Shown here in pieces: positions 18,601 to 25,827 of a DNA stretch of 64,000 nucleotides. This stretch comes from Jejuia algarum (GTDB taxonomy: Bacteria; Bacteroidota; Bacteroidia; Flavobacteriales; Flavobacteriaceae), in NCBI GenBank assembly GCA_947495775.1, contig CANMAQ010000015.1:68307-132306 (forward strand). Reading direction: 5' to 3'. The notes beneath the pieces were generated by a model, which was given only the letters and a program-made list of their open reading frames with translations, was not told the DNA's origin and searched no databases. Position 1 is the stretch's first letter, and the number at the start of each line of letters is the position of its first letter. The position numbers were made by a program, and so were the translations under genes.

Positions 18601-20671
18601 ACGCAGGTGTGTTTCTCAATGCTAAACGTCCTCTTTCTCTAGAAAGCATAACAGTTAAAGGGCGTCTTATTTCTGAGGCAGCAGGATCGTTACTGTTAAA
18701 CACAATTTCAGAGGTAATTGTACGCTCGGTTGCAGCCGCTCCTGTAATTACGATAAAAGAACCACGCGCTGTTTCTCCTGGCTGTAAGGTACCTCTAGCA
18801 TTTCTCGTATCTAATGTAATAAGATCAGTAATTAAGGGTGTTAATTCATATTCTAAAGGCAATGCTCCGGGATTAGAGACATTAAAACGAACGATGCCAA
18901 CAGGGTCTCTGGCATCTACATCGATAGCCACATTAATAGCCTCATCTATAGTAATGTCGAAAATAGGTTTTGGTAAGTCTACAATGGTTAGGCTTACAGG
19001 TAGAGATAGGGATGGTGTATTGGTGGCATTACTAGTAATAATTAGATCTGCTGTATGTGTGCCCTCAGGAAGTGCTTCGGCATTGATTGTATATGCAATA
19101 TCTTCTGCACTATTTCTAAAAATAATGCCTTCAGGATTGTCTATTGAAATAAAAGGGGCGCTTGCATTTGCAACAGTTACAGTGTAATTTAAGAGTCGGT
19201 TTCCCGTATTGCGCATTTCAAAAGTATTAGAAAAGCGGTCTACTAAAACATCTAGGGTATCTTGAATGCGCTCTACGGTGCTAATTTCGGCCACTTCAGT
19301 ACCATTTAAAACACCGAGTCTTAAAGGCCTTTGTAATGCTATGGAAGATGTATTGGTCGTGATGTTTAATGCGGCAGTAAACACGCCAGGCTCTAACCCT
19401 GCGGTATCGTAGGTTAGTGTTATAGAGGTTTCCTCTCCAGGGCGTAGTGTGATACCGTCTGCATTATCTAAAGTTATGGCTATTTGTTCTGGATTTTGGG
19501 ATAGGCGGGCAGTATACACAAAAGGGGTTTCAGATGTGTTTTTTACGATTAGAGTTTGTACTGCTGTTGCGCCTAGATGTGTTTCAAATTCACCTTGTGC
19601 TTCACCAACAGAAAGTGCAAAAAGACGCGTATCGCCTAAACGCCAGCCCATGTCCTTTAAAAGGCCTCGTGTAATGTCTCCAATGTCGAATATAGATTCA
19701 GACATTGCAGTAAAAGGCGTCATTAATGAGTTGGGATCTCCAGAAGGGAAAGTGTTTTCGTCCCAATGGGATACAGCGGAACCTTGCGCATAGAATGGCG
19801 GGGCTTCTACTTGGGGTTTTTCTCCAGCAAGTGCAGCAATGGCATTTGTTCCATTTATAAAAACAGCGTTACTTGTAAAGTAATTGCGTAATTCGAGACT
19901 AGGGTCTGGGAGGTCTATGGCTTTACTACCGTCTGCATTTATTAAGAGATTAGAGTAAGGGAAAGGAAAGTCTGTTATTCTGCGTAGTGTTAAGCCTCCA
20001 GATGTACCTAAAGCATTAATGTTACTTGAGATAAAACCTAAACCATGCCCAATTTCATGCAGTGCGGTAGTTACAAAATCGAATTGGCCTTCTGGAGTAA
20101 TGCCGTCGGTGCCCAAATAAAAATTAATGTCTCGATTTAATACTACACTAAGATCGAAAGGTTGGTCGGGTTGTAATACGGCGCCTGCGATAGCATTTGC
20201 TAAGGCACCAGGATAACTCGTGGAAGGTTCTGGGGCATTTGGAAAATCTGAAACAAAGTAAATCGGCCCTGCTTCTGCCAAAGTATTAGATGCTAAACTT
20301 CTATAGTCTGCCGATAGTCTTATGGGAACTGAAGACGCTATTTCTCGAGACCAAATGTCTATGGCAAATTGAAAGGCATACATTGCTTCTGGGTCTTGCT
20401 GGATTTCAGGGCCAAAAGTGACTATAAACTCAGCTGTTTTTTCCCGCTCTAATAGCTGACTTATATTGTGTGTTGCTGTTGTTAAACCTTGTCTACTATG
20501 GGCGTTTTCATGAGATAGCGGACAGGAAACAGTAGTGCCTTCATAAACTTTCATACCGCCTTGCGCAGTAGCCAAAGTTGTTACAGATAATAGGAGTGTA
20601 AACAGGAATAGTAGTTGAGAAGTTTTGTGTTTTAATTTAATGTGCGATTTGCGTGTAGTTTTTTTAGTCAT
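15626..20671 (-). CDS. Type IX-secreted HExxH protein with six large repeats
   Basis: 1681 residues from the ATG at 20671, which places a hydrophobic signal peptide (LLFLFTLLLSVTTLATAQ) at the N-terminus; a longer in-frame start at 20725 adds only polar residues. Around H205 lies TALHEIGHGLGF, a zinc-protease-like HExxHxxG motif, but the third ligand position of metzincins (HExxHxxGxxH) is Ser here. Residues 370-1000 are a string of immunoglobulin-like ASH/choice-of-anchor-type domains (NTGNxxL, SNATNTP). Six tandem copies of a 115-residue domain follow, starting FxPDPIVD. The C-terminus has SLFPNPVRS and a beta-sandwich ending in KVIKN, the type A sorting domain for type IX secretion. Probably a cell-surface or released protein, as adhesin or protease. 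Confidence 0.85.
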   Translation of the reverse strand: MTKKTTRKSHIKLKHKTSQLLFLFTLLLSVTTLATAQGGMKVYEGTTVSCPLSHENAHSRQGLTTATHNISQLLEREKTAEFIVTFGPEIQQDPEAMYAFQFAIDIWSREIASSVPIRLSADYRSLASNTLAEAGPIYFVSDFPNAPEPSTSYPGALANAIAGAVLQPDQPFDLSVVLNRDINFYLGTDGITPEGQFDFVTTALHEIGHGLGFISSNINALGTSGGLTLRRITDFPFPYSNLLINADGSKAIDLPDPSLELRNYFTSNAVFINGTNAIAALAGEKPQVEAPPFYAQGSAVSHWDENTFPSGDPNSLMTPFTAMSESIFDIGDITRGLLKDMGWRLGDTRLFALSVGEAQGEFETHLGATAVQTLIVKNTSETPFVYTARLSQNPEQIAITLDNADGITLRPGEETSITLTYDTAGLEPGVFTAALNITTNTSSIALQRPLRLGVLNGTEVAEISTVERIQDTLDVLVDRFSNTFEMRNTGNRLLNYTVTVANASAPFISIDNPEGIIFRNSAEDIAYTINAEALPEGTHTADLIITSNATNTPSLSLPVSLTIVDLPKPIFDITIDEAINVAIDVDARDPVGIVRFNVSNPGALPLEYELTPLITDLITLDTRNARGTLQPGETARGSFIVITGAAATERTITSEIVFNSNDPAASEIRRPLTVMLSRERGRLALRNTPAFSANIEMGSSEIRRLEFENIGTIPVLIEDVQNAINTEIINWSTPSGNRVNPGEVLTVTTRFTPRGRAGLPVRGAVRILNNGTIPNENSDYNFFSTLVAPSGLVVSETSIFKVLNINATTETSTTEEITISNVEDTPITYSIRINTPTDSTIAIDTTGGTLAPGESTSLVVTLNGNMQSAGVFENAIVITRDALDTPEAIIDTRLEIVNTIGRFNPDPIVDLFVEDNSLFGFVELTNTGNAPIHITELLTGDTYENSDIFAVLNDAPFSETNAMLPPNGVLIIELTLETNTPNAINDVLIVRSNAVTPELRLPLIFGAITPPETMPGTFGPDPIVDVFVEDTTAFAFVELTNIGNAPIHITELLTGDTYENSDIFAVLNDAPFSETNAMLPPNGVLIIELTLETNTPNAINDVLIIRSNAVTPELRLPLIFGAITPPETMPSNFGPDPIVDVFVEDTTAFAFVELTNTGSTPIHITELLTEGVYDNSDIFALLNDVPFSEANAMLPPNGVLIIELTLETNTPNAINDVLIVRSNAVTPELRLPLIFGAITPPETMPSTFGPDPIVDVFVEDTTAFAFVELTNTGSTPIHITELLTEGVYENSDIFALLNDAPFSEANAMLPPNGVLIIELTLETNTPNAINDVLIVRSNAATPELRLPLIFGAITPPETMPGTFGPDPIVDVFVEDTTAFAFVELTNTGNAPIHITELLTEGVYENSDIFALLNDAPFSEANAMLPPNGVLIIELTLETNTPNAINDVLIVRSNAATPELRLPLIFGAITPPETMPGTFGPDPIVDVFVEDTTAFAFVELTNTGSTPIHITELLTEGVYENSDIFAVLNDVPFSEANAMLPPNGVLIIELTLETNTPNAINDVLIIRSNAATPELRLPLIFNDETLNSNAPEDLTTQTASLSLFPNPVRSNAIFKVFTSAPKNVLISLRNTLQQELTVTKYVRIDANGNGEFMSKDLQSGLYILTIKDPVSGKVYQSKVIKN
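15930..17965 (-). repeat. Six tandem 345-bp repeats inside the surface protein
   Basis: Successive copies begin at 17965, 17620, 17275, 16930, 16585 and 16240 on the minus strand; the period is exactly 345 bp (115 codons). Copies differ at few positions (for example TGDTYENS against TEGVYENS, and NAVTPELR against NAATPELR). The first copy is the most divergent and the last loses the linker GAITPPETMP. The near-identity of DNA as well as protein points to recent duplication or gene conversion. Confidence 0.95.
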
Positions 20672-20884
20672 AAATACTTTGTTAGCATTGATTTTGATTG
20701 CAGTTTTTGCCACAAATAACCCCACAAATTCACTCTTTTAAGCATAAAACCTAAGCGAGGCGGAATTTAAAAGGGTAAAACGGAAGCGTATCTTTAATGA
20801 CTATTACTTAAAACCCAATTATGTGTTAGAAAATTTATTATGGCTTTCAACTCCTGTAAATACGAGTGTTACGCTATATTTTTT

Positions 20885-20916
20885 AATTTAACTGTAGTGC
20901 TCACTACAGTTAAATT
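20885..20916. repeat. 32-bp perfect palindrome
   Basis: Arms AATTTAACTGTAGTG (20885-20899) and its exact complement CACTACAGTTAAATT (20902-20916) are separated by CT. It lies about 215 bp upstream of the surface-protein start. No T-run follows on the minus strand, so it is more likely an operator or cruciform than a terminator for that gene. Confidence 0.7.
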
Positions 20917-20985
20917 GAGAACATATTAGTGTTTATGGTATTGGGAACTTTTATGACGATGTTTAAAGGCGTAATCTGGGTTGCA

Positions 20986-20996
20986 GGGGGGGGGGG
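20986..20996 (+). repeat. Poly-G tract (11 G)
   Basis: Eleven consecutive G in an otherwise AT-rich intergenic region. Long G or C tracts are prone to slippage and underlie phase variation in some bacteria; here it lies outside any recognised gene, about 315 bp upstream of the surface-protein start. Confidence 0.8.
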
Positions 20997-21190
20997 CGCA
21001 TTTTTATGTGTGATCTTAAACTTATAGCGGCTATAAGAATAGGGAAGGACTCACCGTTTGTCTTATACAAACAGTTAAAGGTATTTATTAAAGCCGAAAT
21101 ACGTGGCGTTATTAAGGGACAGATGAGGTCCCCCAAAGCGGAATTTAAGTCTATTAACGTGACGATTAAAAACGTTGATGTTACCTTGTG

Positions 21191-21649
21191 TTATGGCTTT
21201 ACACGAACACTATTAGGTACCAATTTGGTATAATCGCCATGATTTCGAATCACATCACGAACAATGGAAGACGCAATATAAGAGGTTTCTGCAGAGGTTA
21301 ATAAGAAAATGGTTTCTATGGCTGCTAAATCTCTATTGGTATGAGCAATGGCTTTTTCAAATTCAAAATCAGCCGGATTTCTCAAGCCTCTTAGAATGAA
21401 CTCTACATTGTTAGCCCTACAAAAATCTACGGTTAGCCCTTTATAAGTGGTTACTTTTACCTTAGGTTCGTCTTTAAAAGCTTCGCGAATAAATTGCTGG
21501 CGCTCTTCTAAAGAAAACATATAGGTCTTAGATGAATTTACGCCTATAGCGACTATAATTTCATCAAAAAGCGTGACACCACGTTTAATAATATCGTAAT
21601 GGCCTAAGGTAAACGGATCGAAAGATCCTGGAAAAATAGCTCGTTTCAT
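21191..21649 (-). CDS. coaD: Phosphopantetheine adenylyltransferase CoaD
   Basis: 152 residues from the ATG at 21649, which gives the canonical opening MKRAIFPGSFDPFTLGHYDII; a frame 21 codons longer exists but its extension is unlike the family. TLGH (the nucleotidyltransferase TxGH motif), EFILRGLRNPADFEFE and SSIVRDVIRNHGD (the ISSTxxR-like segment) are all present. It transfers AMP from ATP to 4'-phosphopantetheine in coenzyme A synthesis. Its minus-strand neighbours are a zinc-ribbon protein and ddl. Confidence 0.95.
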   Translation of the reverse strand: MKRAIFPGSFDPFTLGHYDIIKRGVTLFDEIIVAIGVNSSKTYMFSLEERQQFIREAFKDEPKVKVTTYKGLTVDFCRANNVEFILRGLRNPADFEFEKAIAHTNRDLAAIETIFLLTSAETSYIASSIVRDVIRNHGDYTKLVPNSVRVKP

Positions 21650-21763
21650 AGGTACTGCTTTGCTTCCTTTTATAAGATGCGGTTCGTTTTGTAAATATAC
21701 AATTCTGTACAAGCTTTTAATACTCTTAAGCCGCGATAATTTAAAAAAAAGACGGCCTAGTCT

Positions 21764-22366
21764 CTATCTATGTATAGCATAGATGGTATTATCCTTATAG
21801 AGGGACTCTAACTCACTTTGTAGATAGCCATCAATAACTGTACTGTAGTTTTCAGCTTTATCAATTTGATCAATTCCAGTCTTTTTATCGATTTCATAAT
21901 TGTTAAACACCACAAACACACTATCTGTTTTAACCTCTATAACTTTTATAGAAGAATAATGGCCTTTGCTTTCTGTTTTTACAGAATACACATCGCCCAC
22001 AGCAGGTGTTTTAATATACTCAGCTTCTAAGTCTTTATGCTTAGCGTTGGCGTAACTAAAATAGCCAATAGCTAAGGCGATAATAGCAAGACCACTAAAG
22101 TGTAAGAAAGGCACGCCTCTATGTTTTTCTGTTTCGAACTTATCCTTTACAGGTTGTGGAAGTTCTTTTAGTTTATATGTTTTTTTACAATTATCACACT
22201 CTAAAACATTTGTTTTCCCTAGAGGGAAGATAGGAATCCAATAGATGTAAGCATACTTTCCAAACACACTATAATGCATTGTGGTTTGTTCACTACAGTT
22301 AGGGCATTTTACATTTCTAAGTTGACCATCTTTTAGTCTAGAAGAATTAGTTCCATAAAAAATCAT
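21764..22366 (-). CDS. Zinc-ribbon membrane protein
   Basis: 200 residues. Two CxxC pairs, CPNC near residue 21 and CDNC near residue 57, frame a zinc ribbon. A single hydrophobic helix follows (FLHFSGLAIIALAIGYFSYA, about 90-110), then a soluble domain that may face the periplasm (PAVGDVYSVKTESKG, FVVFNNYEID). The family is common and uncharacterised in Flavobacteriia. It lies between coaD and ddl on the same strand, but the gaps (114 and 58 bp) do not force one operon. Confidence 0.7.
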   Translation of the reverse strand: MIFYGTNSSRLKDGQLRNVKCPNCSEQTTMHYSVFGKYAYIYWIPIFPLGKTNVLECDNCKKTYKLKELPQPVKDKFETEKHRGVPFLHFSGLAIIALAIGYFSYANAKHKDLEAEYIKTPAVGDVYSVKTESKGHYSSIKVIEVKTDSVFVVFNNYEIDKKTGIDQIDKAENYSTVIDGYLQSELESLYKDNTIYAIHR

Positions 22367-22424
22367 ACAATTTGGTTTAAGTTTAGAGCTTAAATATAGC
22401 TAAATATACTTAAAAGTCAATAGC

Positions 22425-23399
22425 TTATGTAAGGGCTTCTGTTATGGCGTTATCAAACAAATCGGAAAGCGAGATGCCTGCAGCCGCTGCTTGTTGCGGT
22501 AAAATACTTTCTGTGGTAAGACCGGGTACGGTATTAATTTCTAATAAATGTGGGTCGTCACCTTTAAAAATAAATTCACTTCTAGAAAAGCCTTTAAGCT
22601 TTAAGACGTCATAGATCTTTTTAGCAAGTGCATTGACCTTAAGTGTTTGTGTTTCTGTTAATCGCGCCGGTGTAATTTCTTGAGATTTTCCTAAATACTT
22701 GGCTTCATAATCAAAAAAGTCGTTTTCTGAGACGATTTCAGTAATGGGAAGGACTTTAGTTGCCCCTTTGTATGTGATCACACCAACAGAAACCTCGGTG
22801 CCTTCTAAAAAAGATTCTATAATAATTTCATCATCTTCCTTGAAAGCAACAGCAATAGCATTTTTTAAGTCCGTTTTATGATGTACTTTGGTAACTCCAA
22901 AACTGCTGCCGGCTTTATTGGCCTTTACAAAGCAGGGGAGCCCTACCTTTTCAACAATAGCAGTTTCATCTACGGCATCACCTAAATTTAAAAAATAAGA
23001 GGTTGCTGTTTTAACGCCATAAGGCTGTAAGATGCTAAGACAATCTCTTTTGTTAAATGTTATGGCAGCTTGATACATGGCACAGCTGGTATGCGGTATT
23101 CCTAATAACTCAAAGTAGCCTTGCAAATAACCGTCTTCACCAGGTGCGCCATGAATAGCATTAAACACAACGTCGAATTTTAACTTTACATCGTCTATAC
23201 GTACAGAAAAGTCGTTTTTATCTATGGGGGTTTCGGTACCATTAGGGGCTACATATACCCATTTGTCTTTAAAAATATGAATGCGGTAAGCGTTATATTT
23301 AGAACGGTCTAAAGTATCGTAAACGACATTACCGCTGGTAAGAGAAATTTTGTATTCACTGGAGTACCCTCCCATGATGATGGCGATATTTTTTTTCAT
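22425..23399 (-). CDS. ddl: D-alanine--D-alanine ligase
   Basis: 324 residues. The N-terminal domain opens IAIIMGGYSSEYKISLTSG; the ATP-grasp core includes VGLPCFVKANKAGSSFGV (about 150), DEIIIESFLEGTEVSVGV, and the C-terminal EINTVPGLTTESILPQQ with the metal-binding acidic residue and Asn. It joins two D-alanines for peptidoglycan precursors in the cytoplasm. It is divergent from the PASTA gene, with 145 bp between them. Confidence 0.95.
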   Translation of the reverse strand: MKKNIAIIMGGYSSEYKISLTSGNVVYDTLDRSKYNAYRIHIFKDKWVYVAPNGTETPIDKNDFSVRIDDVKLKFDVVFNAIHGAPGEDGYLQGYFELLGIPHTSCAMYQAAITFNKRDCLSILQPYGVKTATSYFLNLGDAVDETAIVEKVGLPCFVKANKAGSSFGVTKVHHKTDLKNAIAVAFKEDDEIIIESFLEGTEVSVGVITYKGATKVLPITEIVSENDFFDYEAKYLGKSQEITPARLTETQTLKVNALAKKIYDVLKLKGFSRSEFIFKGDDPHLLEINTVPGLTTESILPQQAAAAGISLSDLFDNAITEALT

Positions 23400-23516
23400 A
23401 TGTATGTGCTATGAGACGTGTATGCTTTCGTTATATTTAGTCGTACTGATGCCTAAAAATTAGTTTGAAGCTAAAATATCACTTAAATTGTAAAAGAAAA
23501 AACAGAACTGTTTTTA

Positions 23517-23524
23517 TATATTTG
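23517..23524 (+). promoter_or_regulatory. Candidate -7 element TATATTTG of the PASTA gene
   Basis: Exact TAnnTTTG match 20 bp upstream of the ATG at 23545. No well-spaced TTG is found at -33. Confidence 0.45.
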
Positions 23525-23544
23525 CCAAATAGAAAAACCTGTAA

Positions 23545-24099
23545 ATGAGTATAATCAAGTTTATTGTAAGTAAGACATTTTTTAAACAATTAGGATTGGC
23601 TATTTTGGCCTTAGTTGTATTCTGTTTTTTAATGTTGCAGTGGTTAAAGTCTACAACAAATCACGGTGAATTTGAAACCGTTCCAGATTTAAAAGGCAAA
23701 TCTCAAAGTGTAGCACAGATGGAACTCAAAGCCCATCATTTGATTTTACAAATACAGGATTCTGCCAATTACAACCCTAATTATCCTAAATTTTCGGTTA
23801 TAGAACAAGAGCCTGTTAAAGGATCTAAAGTAAAGAAAAACCGTAAAATTTATTTAACCTTAAACCCTTCTGGCTATAGAAAAGTAGAGGTGCCTAATTT
23901 AAGAGAACGCACCTACAGACAGGCAGAACCTAATTTGGAAGCTTTAGGTTTTAAGGTTGGCAAAATTACGTATGTAGATAATCTTGGTAAAGACATTGTC
24001 TTGGAGTTGAAATACAAAGGAAAAATTATAAAACCAGGACAAAAGTTGCCAAAAACATCTCAAATCGATTTAGTATTAGGTAACGGAAAACGCCCTTAG
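23545..24099 (+). CDS. Membrane-anchored PASTA-domain protein
   Basis: 184 residues. One N-terminal membrane helix (about 13-32) is followed by two PASTA domains, roughly residues 45-112 (ETVPDLKGKSQSVAQMEL, with VIEQEPVKGSKVKKNRKIYLTLN) and 116-182 (VEVPNLRERTYRQAEPNLEALGF, with IKPGQKLPKTSQIDLVLG). PASTA domains bind peptidoglycan or stabilise cell-wall proteins. There is no kinase or transpeptidase domain, so it is a stand-alone wall-binding protein. Followed after 26 bp by the pseudouridine synthase and next to ddl, a pairing that I associate with Flavobacteriia. Confidence 0.85.
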   Translation: MSIIKFIVSKTFFKQLGLAILALVVFCFLMLQWLKSTTNHGEFETVPDLKGKSQSVAQMELKAHHLILQIQDSANYNPNYPKFSVIEQEPVKGSKVKKNRKIYLTLNPSGYRKVEVPNLRERTYRQAEPNLEALGFKVGKITYVDNLGKDIVLELKYKGKIIKPGQKLPKTSQIDLVLGNGKRP

Positions 24100-24125
24100 C
24101 ATTAGTAGACATCTCATGTCACATT

Positions 24126-25163
24126 ATGGAAACACAAGAACCACAATTGCCAGAAGAGGATAATCTTCATGAGCACCACACGTTTACAGTAGATAAAGGG
24201 CAAGCACCTTTACGCGTCGACAAGTACCTTTTAAATTATATAGAAAATATAACAAGGAGCAAGTTGCAAACTGCTGCAAAGAACGATGGTATTTTAGTTA
24301 ATGGGGCACCAGTAAAGTCTAATTATAAAGTAAGGCCAGACGATCATATTAGAGTCTTATTTCCACATCCTACTTATGAAGCTTTGCTGGTAGGAGAAGA
24401 CATCCCTTTAGATATTGTTTATGAAGATGATGCGTTATTAGTTGTTAATAAACCAGCAGGACTTGTAGTACATCCAGGTCATGGTAATTATTCTGGAACA
24501 TTAATCAATGGATTAATTTATAAATTTGATAATCTGCCTAACAATTCTAGTGAACGCCCTGGACTGGTACATCGTATAGATAAAGATACAAGTGGGCTTT
24601 TAGTAGTCGCAAAAACAGAGGTTGCTATGCGCCATTTAGCATCTCAATTTGCCGAAAAAACCAGCGAACGAGAGTATGTCGCTATGGTTTGGGGAGATGT
24701 AGAAGACGACGAAGGAACTGTAGAAGGACATATAGGCCGTCACCCTAAAAACAGGTTGCAGAACACAGTATATCTTGGTGAAGATGCCGATAAAGGGAAG
24801 CCGGCTGTAACGCATTATAAGGTGTTAGAACGTTTAGGTTATGTTACTTTACTGTCTTGTAAGTTAGAGACTGGACGTACACACCAAATACGTGTGCATA
24901 TGAAACATATTGGGCATACTTTATTTAATGACGAGCGTTATGGAGGGGACGCGATTTTAAAGGGCACTACATTTACCAAGTATAAGCAATTTGTAGATAA
25001 CTGTTTCAAGCTCTTACCAAGACAGGCATTACATGCTAAAACCTTAGGTTTTGTACATCCTGTTACTCATACGTTTATGCGGTTTGAAACCCCAGTGCCA
25101 GACGATATGGTGCAGTGTATTGCCAAATGGCGTACGTATGCAAAGCATCAGGATAATAAGTAA
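24126..25163 (+). CDS. rluD: RluA-family pseudouridine synthase (RluD-like)
   Basis: 345 residues. An S4 RNA-binding domain covers about 20-85 (PLRVDKYLLNYIENITRSKLQ), and the RluA catalytic domain has VVNKPAGLVVHPGHGNYSGTL and the hallmark GLVHRIDKDTSGLLVVAKT with the catalytic Asp near residue 155. ETGRTHQIRVHMKHIGH is also present. The S4 plus RluA layout fits RluD, which modifies helix 69 of 23S rRNA; related RluA members cannot be excluded. Confidence 0.88.
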   Translation: METQEPQLPEEDNLHEHHTFTVDKGQAPLRVDKYLLNYIENITRSKLQTAAKNDGILVNGAPVKSNYKVRPDDHIRVLFPHPTYEALLVGEDIPLDIVYEDDALLVVNKPAGLVVHPGHGNYSGTLINGLIYKFDNLPNNSSERPGLVHRIDKDTSGLLVVAKTEVAMRHLASQFAEKTSEREYVAMVWGDVEDDEGTVEGHIGRHPKNRLQNTVYLGEDADKGKPAVTHYKVLERLGYVTLLSCKLETGRTHQIRVHMKHIGHTLFNDERYGGDAILKGTTFTKYKQFVDNCFKLLPRQALHAKTLGFVHPVTHTFMRFETPVPDDMVQCIAKWRTYAKHQDNK

Positions 25164-25401
25164 ACTTTTTTGGTGTTAGAAAGCATGTGGTTAAAAAGAG
25201 GTTCTTATCATTTGTAATTTGAAATTATTGTAACCAAAATGCATGTTGTTGTATTTATATAAGGCGAAAATTACAGATGTGCATTAGCTTTATTTTGAAA
25301 TAGAATGTATAAAAGTGTAGTCCAGTCATTTTAAAAGCAAAACGGGACACACGTAAATGCAACGCTATATGTGAGATGCGATTAAGCCTTTTTTTAGGAG
25401 T

Positions 25402-25818
25402 TTAAGTGTCCCAATCCTCTATAAGTTGAAGTATTTTTGGGAAATCTATAGGCTTTTTTAAAGTATAGTTTGCGCCTAATGTAGCGGTAACATCTGCTGT
25501 AGAAATCTTGCAATCTTCACCATCTCTATAATAGCCTGTAACCGTGATAATGAGAGGGGATTTATTTTTATGAGACCTATCATATTTCCTAATTTGTGCA
25601 ATGCACCTAATGCCCCCATCTGGTAAAAATTCATTGTTGCGTACGTGAAATAGATCAACAATAAAGCAATCGTAATCATTATGTAATAAAAGCTTAGCAT
25701 CATTAGCATTAGTAACTATATCTGCATGATAGGCTTTAGTTTCTAATTCTTTTTTCCATTCTAAAGCCAATTGATAGTCATCTTCTACAATTAATATGTT
25801 TTTGATATTAGAATTCAT
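25402..25818 (-). CDS. Single-domain response regulator
   Basis: 138 residues forming one receiver domain and nothing else. The acidic pair is VEDD near residue 11, the phospho-acceptor is D55 in CFIVDLFHVR, the Thr is in IITVTGY and the Lys in LKKPID near 121. There is an unusual extended loop after D55 (HVRNNEFLPDGGIR). It lies 9 bp after the phytochrome kinase on the same strand, so it is probably a phosphorylation partner that passes the light signal to another protein, in the manner of Rcp1 or CheY. Confidence 0.85.
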   Translation of the reverse strand: MNSNIKNILIVEDDYQLALEWKKELETKAYHADIVTNANDAKLLLHNDYDCFIVDLFHVRNNEFLPDGGIRCIAQIRKYDRSHKNKSPLIITVTGYYRDGEDCKISTADVTATLGANYTLKKPIDFPKILQLIEDWDT

Positions 25819-25827
25819 GTAAAATAT

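Larger units (their letters stand above)
20672..21190. other. Spacer with palindrome and G-tract
   Basis: No gene is supported. A 75-codon frame on the plus strand from 21006 runs into the coaD gene on the other strand and has no protein-like features. The stretch holds a 32-bp palindrome and a G11 tract (separate entries), and should contain the promoter of the surface-protein gene. Confidence 0.5.

Noticed and set aside
21006..21233. 75-codon plus-strand frame next to the G-tract
   Set aside because: Runs into coaD on the opposite strand and shows no domain or signal; a chance frame.
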